Below, piece by piece: positions 24,724 through 31,874 of a DNA stretch of 64,000 nt. This DNA comes from Thermovorax subterraneus (lineage in GTDB: Bacteria > Bacillota > Thermosediminibacteria > Thermosediminibacterales > Thermosediminibacteraceae). Position numbers and translations under genes: made by a program. Below the pieces are notes generated by a model. It was not told where the DNA came from. It searched no databases and saw only the letters and a program-made list of their open reading frames with translations. The number at the start of each line of letters is the position of its first letter. Position 1 is the stretch's first letter. Location: contig JAKIHM010000006.1 of NCBI GenBank assembly GCA_021608145.1, forward strand, positions 1-64,000, read 5' to 3'.

Positions 24724-25749
24724 ATGGAACTCTTTATCCCGAAACGGGCTTACTTTGAACGCGATGCTTTAAATTATCCATTAGGCAGGAATATCTACTA
24801 TAAACTCCAGGAGATGGGCGTGGACGTAAACTTCACTACTTCCCACAACAGAGTTTTAGGTATTCCAGGGAAGACTCCTCAGGAAGCTTACCTGGAAGCC
24901 AAAAAAACTCTAGTAGTAGGCGTGCGTAAGACTTTGGACTTTGAAACCTGTAAGCCTTCCGCCCATTACCAGTTGCCGCTCGTAACAAGCTGCATAGGTG
25001 AATGTGAATATTGTTACCTAAGCACTACTTTGGGCAAAAAGCCTTATATTAGGGTATACGTAAATCTAGACGAAATCCTTGAACGGGCGAAAAAATATAT
25101 AGAAGAAAGGTCGCCTCAGGTCACCATCTTCGAAGGATCTGCCACCTCGGACCCCGTGCCCGTAGAACCTTACACCGGCGCCCTTAAAAAAACCATCGAG
25201 TTTTTCGCTAAACAGGAAAAGGGCCTTTTTCGGTTCGTGACAAAGTTTACCAACATCGATTCGCTGCTTGATGCGAAACACGGCGGCAGAACCACCTTCC
25301 GCTTCAGCATCAATTCCGAGCGCGTAATAAAAAAATTCGAACACAAAACCCCGCCTTTGGAAGAAAGAATAGGAGCGGCTAAAAAGGTAGCCCTTGCCGG
25401 CTACCCCCTTGGCTTCATCATCGGCCCAATATTTTACTACCCCGGTTGGAAATACGATTATGGCGAAATGCTTGAAAAATTAAGTCTGGGACTTTCGGAA
25501 AGCGCAAAAAAAGCTATAGAATTCGAACTTATAACCCACCGGTTCACGGCGAGGGCAAAAAAGAACATACTTGCCGTTTTTCCAAAAACCAAGGTTCCCC
25601 TCGATGAAGAAGAAAGGGTTTTCAAATTCGGCCAGTTCGGCTACGGAAAATACGTATACCCTCCTGACAAGATGAGGGAACTCAAGGAATTCTTTGAATT
25701 AAAAATCCGGGAATACTTCCCGGACGCTAAACTTCTATATTTCGTATAA
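24724..25749 (+). CDS. splB: Spore photoproduct lyase (radical SAM)
   Basis: A 341-residue SplB starting at ATG 24724 after AGAGGTG. It has TSCIGECEYCYL with the CxxxCxxC cluster motif near 89-98, KPYIRVYVN, FVTKF and RFSIN. These define the enzyme that reverses the spore photoproduct thymine dimer in germinating spores. The Cys equivalent to Bacillus subtilis Cys141 (FEASCTSD there) is Ala here (FEGSATSD). A Cys at position 76 (FETCKPSA) is absent from the Bacillus protein and may provide the hydrogen atom instead. Its 3' end overlaps the convergent gene at 25727 by 23 bases. Confidence 0.93.
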   Translation: MELFIPKRAYFERDALNYPLGRNIYYKLQEMGVDVNFTTSHNRVLGIPGKTPQEAYLEAKKTLVVGVRKTLDFETCKPSAHYQLPLVTSCIGECEYCYLSTTLGKKPYIRVYVNLDEILERAKKYIEERSPQVTIFEGSATSDPVPVEPYTGALKKTIEFFAKQEKGLFRFVTKFTNIDSLLDAKHGGRTTFRFSINSERVIKKFEHKTPPLEERIGAAKKVALAGYPLGFIIGPIFYYPGWKYDYGEMLEKLSLGLSESAKKAIEFELITHRFTARAKKNILAVFPKTKVPLDEEERVFKFGQFGYGKYVYPPDKMRELKEFFELKIREYFPDAKLLYFV

Positions 25750-26023
25750 ACTGTTCGACTTCATCGCTGAATGAAAGGATAATTTTTTTCGCCTTTACAC
25801 CTTCTAAGGAATTCAGCTCCCTTTCTAGTCTCCCTGTTTCTTCATCGGAGCCGCAGAGCTGGAGGATAATGAGGCCTTCATCGGAAGAATGGTTTTCATC
25901 GGTGTCGTGAATCCCGAGCCTCACTTTTATGTTGTCACCGTATTTCGTCAGCACCTCCTGGACTTTAGGCGCAGAAGCTTTTCTATCCCGCTGTAAAATG
26001 GCCATTATGGTTTTGGAATTCAC
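25727..26023 (-). CDS. TM1266-like putative iron-only hydrogenase system regulator
   Basis: A 98-residue protein from GTG 26023, which follows GGGAGG at seven bases; the frame extends upstream without a better start. The stretch SKTIMAILQRDRKASAPKVQEVLTKYGDNIKVRLGI and a later DEGLIILQLCGSDEETGRLERELNSLEGVKAK match the small ACT/NikR-C-like fold of TM1266-type proteins. Those are often linked to [FeFe]-hydrogenase genes, but none lies nearby. Function is uncharacterised. The 3' end overlaps splB on the opposite strand. Confidence 0.7.
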   Translation of the reverse strand: MNSKTIMAILQRDRKASAPKVQEVLTKYGDNIKVRLGIHDTDENHSSDEGLIILQLCGSDEETGRLERELNSLEGVKAKKIILSFSDEVEQFIRNIEV

Positions 26024-26085
26024 CAAAAATCCTCCCTTCATCCCCCAGCCCTTCCCCGGCATTTATATATTTTGCTCATTTTCCA

Positions 26086-26889
26086 TTAATATACATCGGG
26101 CCTTCGGTCCTCGAAAACAGGTATTCGCTTTCTCACCTGTTCCACCACCGACAGGTCAATTACAGCCTCGAAAACGCCCTCCCTTTCGTCGGCTTCCAGC
26201 AGCACTTCACCCCAGGGGTCAACGACGATGGAGCACCCGGGAAATTCTGCTTTGCCTTCCCTCCCTACCCGGTTTGCTCCCACCACGAAAAACTGATTTT
26301 CTATGGCCCTCACAATGTTCAAAAGTCTCCAGTGCATCTCCCGAGGCTTAGGCCACTGGGCTGGAACGAAAAGGATTTTTGCCCCAAGCAGGGCAATTTT
26401 CCTTATAAATTCGGGAAACCTCAAATCGTAACATATAGCAATTCCGCATCTTATTCCGTCTAATTCGAAGGTTACCACCTTTTCTCCTGGTGAAAAGTAT
26501 TTTTCTTCATTCATTAACCTGAACCTATGTACCTTATCATAGCGCGCCACTACCTCTCCGCTCCTATTTATTGCATAAGCCGTATTGTAGACCTTTTTCA
26601 CCCCATCAGATCCATCGCTTCTTATGTCTGCTATCGAGCCAGCTACTATATTAATGTGGTTTTCCTTTGCAACTTTCTTCATCCAATCTATAGTGGGATT
26701 TCCGTCCCTGTCGGCTATATCCGCAAGCCTTTCCAGAGCATAACCGGTATTCCACATTTCTGGAAGCAAAATAATATCAGGTTTCACCTTTACCTTCAAA
26801 GCTTCTTTAAGCAATTTCTCAACTTTCTTTCGGTTTTCCTCAGGCTCCCCACAAACTACATCCATCTGAAGTATACTAATCTTTAACAT
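26086..26889 (-). CDS. Carbon-nitrogen hydrolase (nitrilase superfamily; omega-amidase-like)
   Basis: A 267-residue nitrilase-superfamily enzyme with the catalytic triad visible: Glu in LLPEMWNTGY, Lys in YDKVHRF and Cys in ICYDLRFPE. WPKPREMHWRLLNIVRAIENQ is typical of the omega-amidase/YafV subgroup, which deaminates alpha-ketoglutaramate and other dicarboxylate monoamides. It follows the DUF3842 gene by 23 bases in the same direction. Substrate cannot be told from sequence. Start ATG 26889. Confidence 0.88.
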   Translation of the reverse strand: MLKISILQMDVVCGEPEENRKKVEKLLKEALKVKVKPDIILLPEMWNTGYALERLADIADRDGNPTIDWMKKVAKENHINIVAGSIADIRSDGSDGVKKVYNTAYAINRSGEVVARYDKVHRFRLMNEEKYFSPGEKVVTFELDGIRCGIAICYDLRFPEFIRKIALLGAKILFVPAQWPKPREMHWRLLNIVRAIENQFFVVGANRVGREGKAEFPGCSIVVDPWGEVLLEADEREGVFEAVIDLSVVEQVRKRIPVFEDRRPDVY

Positions 26890-26912
26890 ATCTCATATCT
26901 CCTTCCGGGGCT

Positions 26913-27335
26913 TCATTTTTCCAACTCTAAAAGTCCTTTTATTTTTTCTATAGCCTCTTTAATAGCAAGAAAAAGCGGCTTTTTTTCTATTCCTAGAACA
27001 GTTATATCTTCATTGTCTACAATGGGTATTAGGATTTTTTTAGCCCTGCAGGATGCTATGGCTTCTGCGATTTTAGGCGTTATCTCTCCCATCATACAAT
27101 TCGGGATTACTATTCCCAAGGAGCCTACAATCACATCAACTTTATTTATATTGTAGAGGATTGCGTTTTCCCCTGTTGCACCCTTGTTAGCTTTTTCTTT
27201 CATCATACTCAAAGTTGCGACTGAATTGGTCCCTAAGGCGTATATTTTTACTTCAGGAGGCAAATCCTGCCTTAACAACGATACAATTTGGCTACCTATA
27301 CCCCCTCCCATCCCATCCACAACTGCTATTATCAT
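26913..27335 (-). CDS. DUF3842-family protein
   Basis: A 140-residue protein beginning MIIAVVDGMGGGIGSQIV, a Gly-rich nucleotide-binding-like start, and containing IGSLGIVIP-like sequence (VGSLGIVIPNCMMGEITP). This pattern is that of DUF3842, a family of unknown function found in anaerobic Firmicutes. It overlaps the CooT-family gene by four bases and ends the Ni/Co transporter cluster. A role in metal handling or a metal-linked reductase is possible but only by association. Confidence 0.7.
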   Translation of the reverse strand: MIIAVVDGMGGGIGSQIVSLLRQDLPPEVKIYALGTNSVATLSMMKEKANKGATGENAILYNINKVDVIVGSLGIVIPNCMMGEITPKIAEAIASCRAKKILIPIVDNEDITVLGIEKKPLFLAIKEAIEKIKGLLELEK

Positions 27336-27541
27336 TTTTCATCTTTCCTGCTTTCCAGTATAATCTTATGTTCCAGGAGCTTTATTTCTTTTATTTGGGC
27401 ATCTAGAATTTTTTGTTCTCCTAAGAGATTATACATAAAGATTTTGTCACCCTGTGGCTCTATAAAAATCACATTGTCCATTATCTCCTTTTCTTCGCCC
27501 TTTTCGTAAAGGTACACCCTCGATTCACACACAGTGTTCAC
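27332..27541 (-). CDS. CooT-family nickel-binding protein
   Basis: A 69-residue protein, MNTVCESRVYLYEKGEEKEIMDNV, with FIEPQGDKIFMYNLLGEQKILDAQIKEIKLLEHKIIL. It matches the CooT family. CooT homodimers bind nickel through an N-terminal Cys, here Cys5, and take part in Ni delivery to CO dehydrogenase in Rhodospirillum. The fold is also annotated as RNA-binding-like. It is encoded with cbiM/cbiN, so nickel is the likely transported metal. It lies three bases after the small His-rich gene. Confidence 0.75.
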   Translation of the reverse strand: MNTVCESRVYLYEKGEEKEIMDNVIFIEPQGDKIFMYNLLGEQKILDAQIKEIKLLEHKIILESRKDEK

Positions 27542-27544
27542 TCC

Positions 27545-27757
27545 CTATATTAACTTTTTAGCTTCAAATAGAAATTCACCAGCCGTTTTTAAGGCATCAG
27601 CAGCTTTTTCAATCATCTCAGAAGCTTCCATTTTGCCGAGCCTTCTTGACTTTTCTGCCCAGCTGCGGAAGTTTTCTTCATGAGACTGATTGTGCTCAAT
27701 CCAGTGTGCGAGTAAAACCCGCAAGGTTTCTATTTCTTTTTTGTTTTCACAATCCAT
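27545..27757 (-). CDS. Small His-rich protein (HWxxHNxxHxxNF motif) of the Ni/Co transporter operon
   Basis: I take the ATG at 27757, nine bases after GAGGGG, giving 70 residues. A longer frame reaches a TTG at 27862 that overlaps cbiN, but it has no ribosome site. The core is LRVLLAHWIEHNQSHEENFRSWA, followed by an amphipathic helix. Three His, one Trp and a Glu pair on one helix suggest metal binding. Similar short proteins accompany Cbi/Nik transporters in other anaerobes, to my knowledge without assigned function. A metal chaperone or transporter accessory is the natural guess. Confidence 0.6.
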   Translation of the reverse strand: MDCENKKEIETLRVLLAHWIEHNQSHEENFRSWAEKSRRLGKMEASEMIEKAADALKTAGEFLFEAKKLI

Positions 27758-27848
27758 CTTCTTAAGCCCCTCCTCAAAATCCTTCAGTACTATTTTAAAA
27801 TACAAATTACTTTTTTCAAGGGTTTTCTGATAATTCCCTGTACATTTC

Positions 27849-28127
27849 TCACCCTTTAGCAATCAACTTTATACATCCCCATGCAAAAGCCAGGGTGATT
27901 AAAGTCCCCGTAATACCTGCTATCGCCGTAGATATCTTTTCGTTATTTATTGTTGTAATTGTATAATCAGGCATCGGCGAAAATTTAAGCACCGGAGATT
28001 CGCCTTTTTCCAAAAAACCCAAATCTTCCGCTACCCTTTCCAGGCCATCCGGGAGGGGAGAAGCATATTGCGATAGCAAAGCAGCAATAATTATTGCTAA
28101 GAACAGTATAACTGCCCACCTGTTCAT
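27849..28127 (-). CDS. cbiN: ECF transporter accessory subunit CbiN (Ni/Co)
   Basis: A 92-residue protein with two membrane helices around an extracytoplasmic loop. The loop carries SPLPDGLERVAEDLGFLEKG, the PDGLE motif of CbiN/NikN. CbiN is required with CbiM for cobalt or nickel uptake. Its start overlaps cbiM by four bases. It shares the operon with a CooT-family Ni protein. Confidence 0.9.
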   Translation of the reverse strand: MNRWAVILFLAIIIAALLSQYASPLPDGLERVAEDLGFLEKGESPVLKFSPMPDYTITTINNEKISTAIAGITGTLITLAFAWGCIKLIAKG

Positions 28128-28780
28128 CTTGCTTCACCTCTCTCATTGTAATTTGCAAAGGCCTGCGGTTTAATATCCAAAATTCTTCTAATATAGGCTA
28201 CAGCTACGCATGTTATAATCCCTTCACCTATTCCTATCACTGCATGAACGAGAATCATAGGAGCGATGACTGCATTAAACGAGACAGTACCTGATATTGC
28301 CAATTCAAAGCTGGTTAAGAATGCCCCTGTAAGAACTGACAACCACGCAGAAAGAAATATTGCTGTCATTTCGCTCCCCGTAAATCTCAATTTTTTTACG
28401 GTGTTATAAACTATACTAGCAACAAAAGTGCCTGCAACCGCCATATTTAGAATATTAGCACCAAGTGCAGTAATACCCCCATCCTGGAAAAAAAGGCATT
28501 GCACTATAAGCACGGTACTTAGGACCAAGCTGGCACTATAAGGTCCGAATAAAATGGCAGCCAACGCCGCCCCTAGCAGGTGGCCAGAAGTCCCGGCCAT
28601 TACTGGAAAGTTGACCATTTGGGCTGCAAAAATGAAAGCCGCCATTACGCCTAGAGAAGGAATGTCTCTTTCGCCCAGTTCCTTTTTTGCTTTTGTCATG
28701 CCGTACTTAAGGGCAGCCAAACTTGCAGCAGATGTTACTATTACAGTTTTTGCATCGAGAAAACCATCGGGAATGTGCAT
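28124..28780 (-). CDS. cbiM: ECF transporter substrate-binding subunit CbiM (Ni/Co)
   Basis: A 218-residue membrane protein beginning MHIPDGFLDAKT. The N-terminal Met-His and the internal His in GTSGHLLGAALAAIL coordinate the Ni2+ or Co2+ ion in this family. About seven membrane segments are predicted. The start at 28780 follows AGGAGG, and the initiator Met must be first for metal binding, which fixes the start. Upstream is a dedicated sigma-A promoter and an attenuator-like terminator. Metal specificity (Ni or Co) is not decided by sequence; the CooT-type neighbour favours Ni. Confidence 0.92.
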   Translation of the reverse strand: MHIPDGFLDAKTVIVTSAASLAALKYGMTKAKKELGERDIPSLGVMAAFIFAAQMVNFPVMAGTSGHLLGAALAAILFGPYSASLVLSTVLIVQCLFFQDGGITALGANILNMAVAGTFVASIVYNTVKKLRFTGSEMTAIFLSAWLSVLTGAFLTSFELAISGTVSFNAVIAPMILVHAVIGIGEGIITCVAVAYIRRILDIKPQAFANYNERGEAR

Positions 28781-28810
28781 AATTTATCTCCTCCTTTGGT
28801 TATTGAAATA

Positions 28811-28862
28811 AAAAAGCCATGAAGAAGCCCTGTGGATTCATCCACTCGAGCCTTCATGGCTT
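28811..28862 (-). terminator. Attenuator-like terminator in the cbiM leader
   Basis: AAGCCATGAAG (28862-28852 on the minus strand) pairs with CTTCATGGCTT (28824-28814). An inner GTGGAT/ATCCAC stem sits on top, and TTTTTT follows. It lies between the cbiM promoter (28911-28939) and the cbiM start. A second copy of the 5' arm, GCCATGAAGG, lies exactly 20 bases upstream (28880-28871) and could compete for the same 3' arm. Confidence 0.7.
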
Positions 28863-28910
28863 ACTTTGCACCTTCATGGCACTTTATCAAAATCTTTTCT
28901 TCTGGATTCA

Positions 28911-28939
28911 ATTATAAATCTTTGTTAAATATCTGTCAA
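28911..28939 (-). promoter_or_regulatory. Sigma-A promoter of cbiMN
   Basis: TTGACA (28939-28934) and TATAAT (28916-28911) on the minus strand are both perfect consensus with a 17-base spacer. The -35 box overlaps the stop region of cbiO. Confidence 0.85.
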
Positions 28940-29772
28940 TCCCTGTGGCACCCATTATTTATTAAACTATTAAACAGCTCTCCTGCTTCCTCTATAGTTT
29001 TGGGAATCTTTTCTACTTTTAATCCCCGAATCTTGCGAATTAGCCTTACCACCTTCGGAAATTCCAGTCCGGCTTCCTTTATTATTTCCTCTCTGCAAAG
29101 GACTTCAGTCCCACCCTGAGATAAAACTTCTCCTTCTCTCATCACTATAATTTCGTCAGCCCATTCATGGGCAAAATCCACATCGTGGGTAGCAACGATA
29201 ACCGTTTTCCCCTCTTTATTTTCTTTTTCCAGTATATTATAAAGATTTTCTTTGCTCTTTGGGTCTAGAAAAGCGTGAGGCTCATCCAGCACCAAAATCT
29301 CTGGTTTCATTGCAAGCACACCGGCAATTGCCACTCTTTTCCTCTGCCCATAGCTCAAATGAAAAGGCATTTTGTCAGCATATTCTTCAATTTCCACTGC
29401 TTTGAGTGCTTCCTCTACCCTCAACTCAATTTCCTCTTTTGCAAGGCCTAAGTTCGCCGGCCCAAAAGCCACGTCGTCCCACACCGTCGGTGAAAAAACC
29501 TGATCATCCGGGTCCTGGAACACAAGGCCTACCATTTTCCTCAAAAATTTTTCGTTTTCCTTGTTGGCCTCTACTCCCAAAACTTTTACACTACCTCGCT
29601 GAGGTAAGTATATTCCATTTAAATGCAGGAGCAAAGTGGACTTTCCCGCGCCATTGTGCCCTAAGATTGCAGTTTTTGAGCCCTTTTTTATATTAATCGT
29701 TATGTTTTTTAGCGCTACTGTTCCATCTTTATACCGGAAAGCAAGGTCATCAATTTCTACCGCATAATCCAT
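28936..29772 (-). CDS. cbiO: ECF transporter ATPase CbiO
   Basis: A 278-residue ABC ATPase. It has Walker A GHNGAGKST, the Q-loop in VFQDPDDQVFSP, signature LSYGQRKRVAIAG, Walker B EILVLDEP and the switch His in VIVATHD. It powers the Cbi transporter with CbiQ, encoded upstream with a 16-base overlap. It is placed before cbiM rather than after, so the usual MNQO order is permuted here. The C-terminal part has FPKVVRLI, typical of cobalt/nickel ECF ATPases. Confidence 0.92.
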   Translation of the reverse strand: MDYAVEIDDLAFRYKDGTVALKNITINIKKGSKTAILGHNGAGKSTLLLHLNGIYLPQRGSVKVLGVEANKENEKFLRKMVGLVFQDPDDQVFSPTVWDDVAFGPANLGLAKEEIELRVEEALKAVEIEEYADKMPFHLSYGQRKRVAIAGVLAMKPEILVLDEPHAFLDPKSKENLYNILEKENKEGKTVIVATHDVDFAHEWADEIIVMREGEVLSQGGTEVLCREEIIKEAGLEFPKVVRLIRKIRGLKVEKIPKTIEEAGELFNSLINNGCHRD

Positions 29773-30527
29773 GAAAACTCCCCCATTTCAGCTACTTTAA
29801 AAAAAAGCGGCACCATTGTCATCAGGGCTCCATAAGCAAAATCTCTTATCCCCAGCTTTTCCGGAGTATAAAGTAATCTCATATCCCCACTGTAACCTCT
29901 AGAAAGCATCGCATGATATACCCTTTGGCTCCTTTCAGCGGCTCTCAAGAATAACACGGCAACCAGACGCCCTATTACTCTCATGGAGGTAGTATGCCAA
30001 AAATTCCTGCCTCCCGAATATCCCCTCGCTTTCCTGGCAACCACCATTCGCCAAAGTTCATCGTTTAGTATATTTGCATATCTAATGGTGAAACTGATGA
30101 GATTAACCAGTGTATCAGGAACATGCAGTGCCCATAAAGAGTAAACGAATTCCCTAAAAGTCATGCTGTAAATAGCAGAACTTAAGGCAAGTATAGCATA
30201 GAACGCCCTTAAAAACAGTGCAGCACCACTTACACTCGAATTTTGCTGCACTGAAAAGAAATTGGCAAAAGTAACTGCAGCACTCATAAAGCCGACAAAC
30301 AAAACGGGTAACAAAATGCGACGCATAGTATTTAAAACGGGAAATCCAGTAAGGCAAAGAAGGAGAATATAAAATGCTAAACAGGCGGCAAGATATTCTT
30401 CTTTACTTATAGTAGTCAAAATGGCAATGGACATAATTGCCGAAATCAATTTGATGCGACCATCAATTTTAAAAAATATATTTTGTTTTTTTATCTCCTG
30501 CCCAAAGATTGCATTCAAAATATCCAC
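29757..30527 (-). CDS. cbiQ: ECF transporter transmembrane subunit CbiQ
   Basis: A 256-residue membrane protein with about six segments. It carries the coupling-helix motifs WRMVVARKARGYSG and RAAERSQRVYHAMLSRGYSGD, whose Ala-Arg-Gly triads contact CbiO. The start at ATG 30527 has only a weak site. It is the first gene of the Cbi cluster in the minus direction. The N-terminal hydrophilic stretch before the first helix is typical. Confidence 0.9.
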   Translation of the reverse strand: MDILNAIFGQEIKKQNIFFKIDGRIKLISAIMSIAILTTISKEEYLAACLAFYILLLCLTGFPVLNTMRRILLPVLFVGFMSAAVTFANFFSVQQNSSVSGAALFLRAFYAILALSSAIYSMTFREFVYSLWALHVPDTLVNLISFTIRYANILNDELWRMVVARKARGYSGGRNFWHTTSMRVIGRLVAVLFLRAAERSQRVYHAMLSRGYSGDMRLLYTPEKLGIRDFAYGALMTMVPLFFKVAEMGEFSWIMR

Positions 30528-30576
30528 CTCGAATATAGATTATATTTTTAAAAACTATTTTTAGCAAGTTAATATT

Positions 30577-30610
30577 AAAAAAAGCGCCGACTCTTCGTCA
30601 GCGCTTTTTT
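30577..30610 (-). terminator. Terminator after the UroD-family genes
   Basis: AAAAAAGCGC and GCGCTTTTTT frame an inner GAC/GTC stem with a loop of TCTTC. The hairpin is symmetrical and can work in both directions. It ends the methyltransferase operon before cbiQ. Confidence 0.85.
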
Positions 30611-30614
30611 AATA

Positions 30615-31835
30615 TCAACCGTATAGTTCTACAGCTTCTATCACCGCTTTCAAATTTTCAACCGGCGTATCTGCAGGTACTGAACCCACTCCTGCTGCTA
30701 GTATAAAACCTCCTCCCGGTTTTACCTGTTCTAACAAGTTTTTAATGTATTCTTTTATCTTTTCAGGCGTTCCCCCTACTAGCAGTCCTACGGGAATTCC
30801 GCCCATCACACAGGTGTGCCCTTTGAGAAGTTGTTTTGCTTTCACTACATCTGTTTTTTCAAAATACGCTATTCCCCAACCCTTAGGCAGCTCCAAAATC
30901 GTCTCAAGGTGAGCATCATGGCGGCCCTCAAAGAATACCCATGATTTTATGCCTTCATCCAATAGCCTGAGAATGATAGCCTTAAGGTATGGCCAGTAAA
31001 ATTCCTTGTAAAGTTCAGGAGAAAGGTACTCGTTAAGGTGAAGCGGGAACATGGCATATTTTGCTCCCATAGCCTTAAAAGACAATGAGTAGTTTATCAA
31101 AGGTTCAACCAGCGCTTCAGCAGCTTTTTTAACTTTATCCGGATACCTTCGTATATCCAATATTAAGTTTTCGACCCCTCTCAAGAAGTCTCCAATCATG
31201 TCAAGAGGCGCATAGCCCCAGCCCATCGGTATAGCCGGATAACCAAGTTCCGCAGCAATTTTACCGAACTGAAAAGCATATCCAGCACCTTTCGCAAGCT
31301 CCATCCCCAACCGCACCCAAGTAGCCATCGCTTTACGAGGAGTCTCAAGATTCCTGCATGCCCTCGGAAGGACAGTCTCAGCCACAAATTTTACAGGGTC
31401 TTCTATGAGCTTATCGTATTCGTCGGCTTCCATGAAAGTTCCTCCTATAAACTGCGGCGAAGCGTTTTCGCTAATTTCTCTTCCCGGATATCTGTAGTAT
31501 TTGTCACCCAAAATATCATGCAGTGGACCAGTTATTAAGGTCAAAGCAGGAGATATATCTGGGAACTCAACAAAAGCAAGGCAAAATACCCTACCATCCA
31601 GCCCAGGGGTACCCGCCATGGCCATGTCGAACGGAAAATCCCTCATAAATTTTTCTGATGCTTTTAATGCTTTCTCGTAGTCATAACACATTTCGTATTG
31701 GGTAATTCCTGCATATTTGGGTATGATGTCTCCGCCTATTCCTGAACACGGGACCCTGTCTGGTTCTTGAAGGTTAATGGCCGCCTCAAAACGAGCAAGT
31801 CTTTCTTCAGCAAGTTTTTTTGGGTCTTTCGTCAT
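30615..31835 (-). CDS. UroD-family methyltransferase (first)
   Basis: A 406-residue protein of the uroporphyrinogen decarboxylase superfamily. Its relatives MtaA/MtbA/MtvB transfer methyl groups to or from corrinoid proteins. It has ERLARFEAAINLQEPDRVPC at the N-terminus, HLNEYLSPELYKEFYWPYLKAI in the middle and PGGGFILAAGVGSVPADTPVENL at the C-terminus, the usual URO-D methyltransferase ending. It is in one operon with another UroD protein, a transporter and a corrinoid protein. It should therefore act on a methylated substrate or a methyl carrier rather than in haem synthesis. Substrate unknown. Confidence 0.85.
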   Translation of the reverse strand: MTKDPKKLAEERLARFEAAINLQEPDRVPCSGIGGDIIPKYAGITQYEMCYDYEKALKASEKFMRDFPFDMAMAGTPGLDGRVFCLAFVEFPDISPALTLITGPLHDILGDKYYRYPGREISENASPQFIGGTFMEADEYDKLIEDPVKFVAETVLPRACRNLETPRKAMATWVRLGMELAKGAGYAFQFGKIAAELGYPAIPMGWGYAPLDMIGDFLRGVENLILDIRRYPDKVKKAAEALVEPLINYSLSFKAMGAKYAMFPLHLNEYLSPELYKEFYWPYLKAIILRLLDEGIKSWVFFEGRHDAHLETILELPKGWGIAYFEKTDVVKAKQLLKGHTCVMGGIPVGLLVGGTPEKIKEYIKNLLEQVKPGGGFILAAGVGSVPADTPVENLKAVIEAVELYG

Positions 31836-31874
31836 CCTAAATTACCTCCTGTCATAAAATTTTATATTTTAAAT

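Noticed and set aside
28863-28935. Cobalamin or NiCo riboswitch before cbiM
   Set aside because: The leader is too short for a cobalamin riboswitch, and I could not match the conserved purine-rich segments of the NiCo motif.
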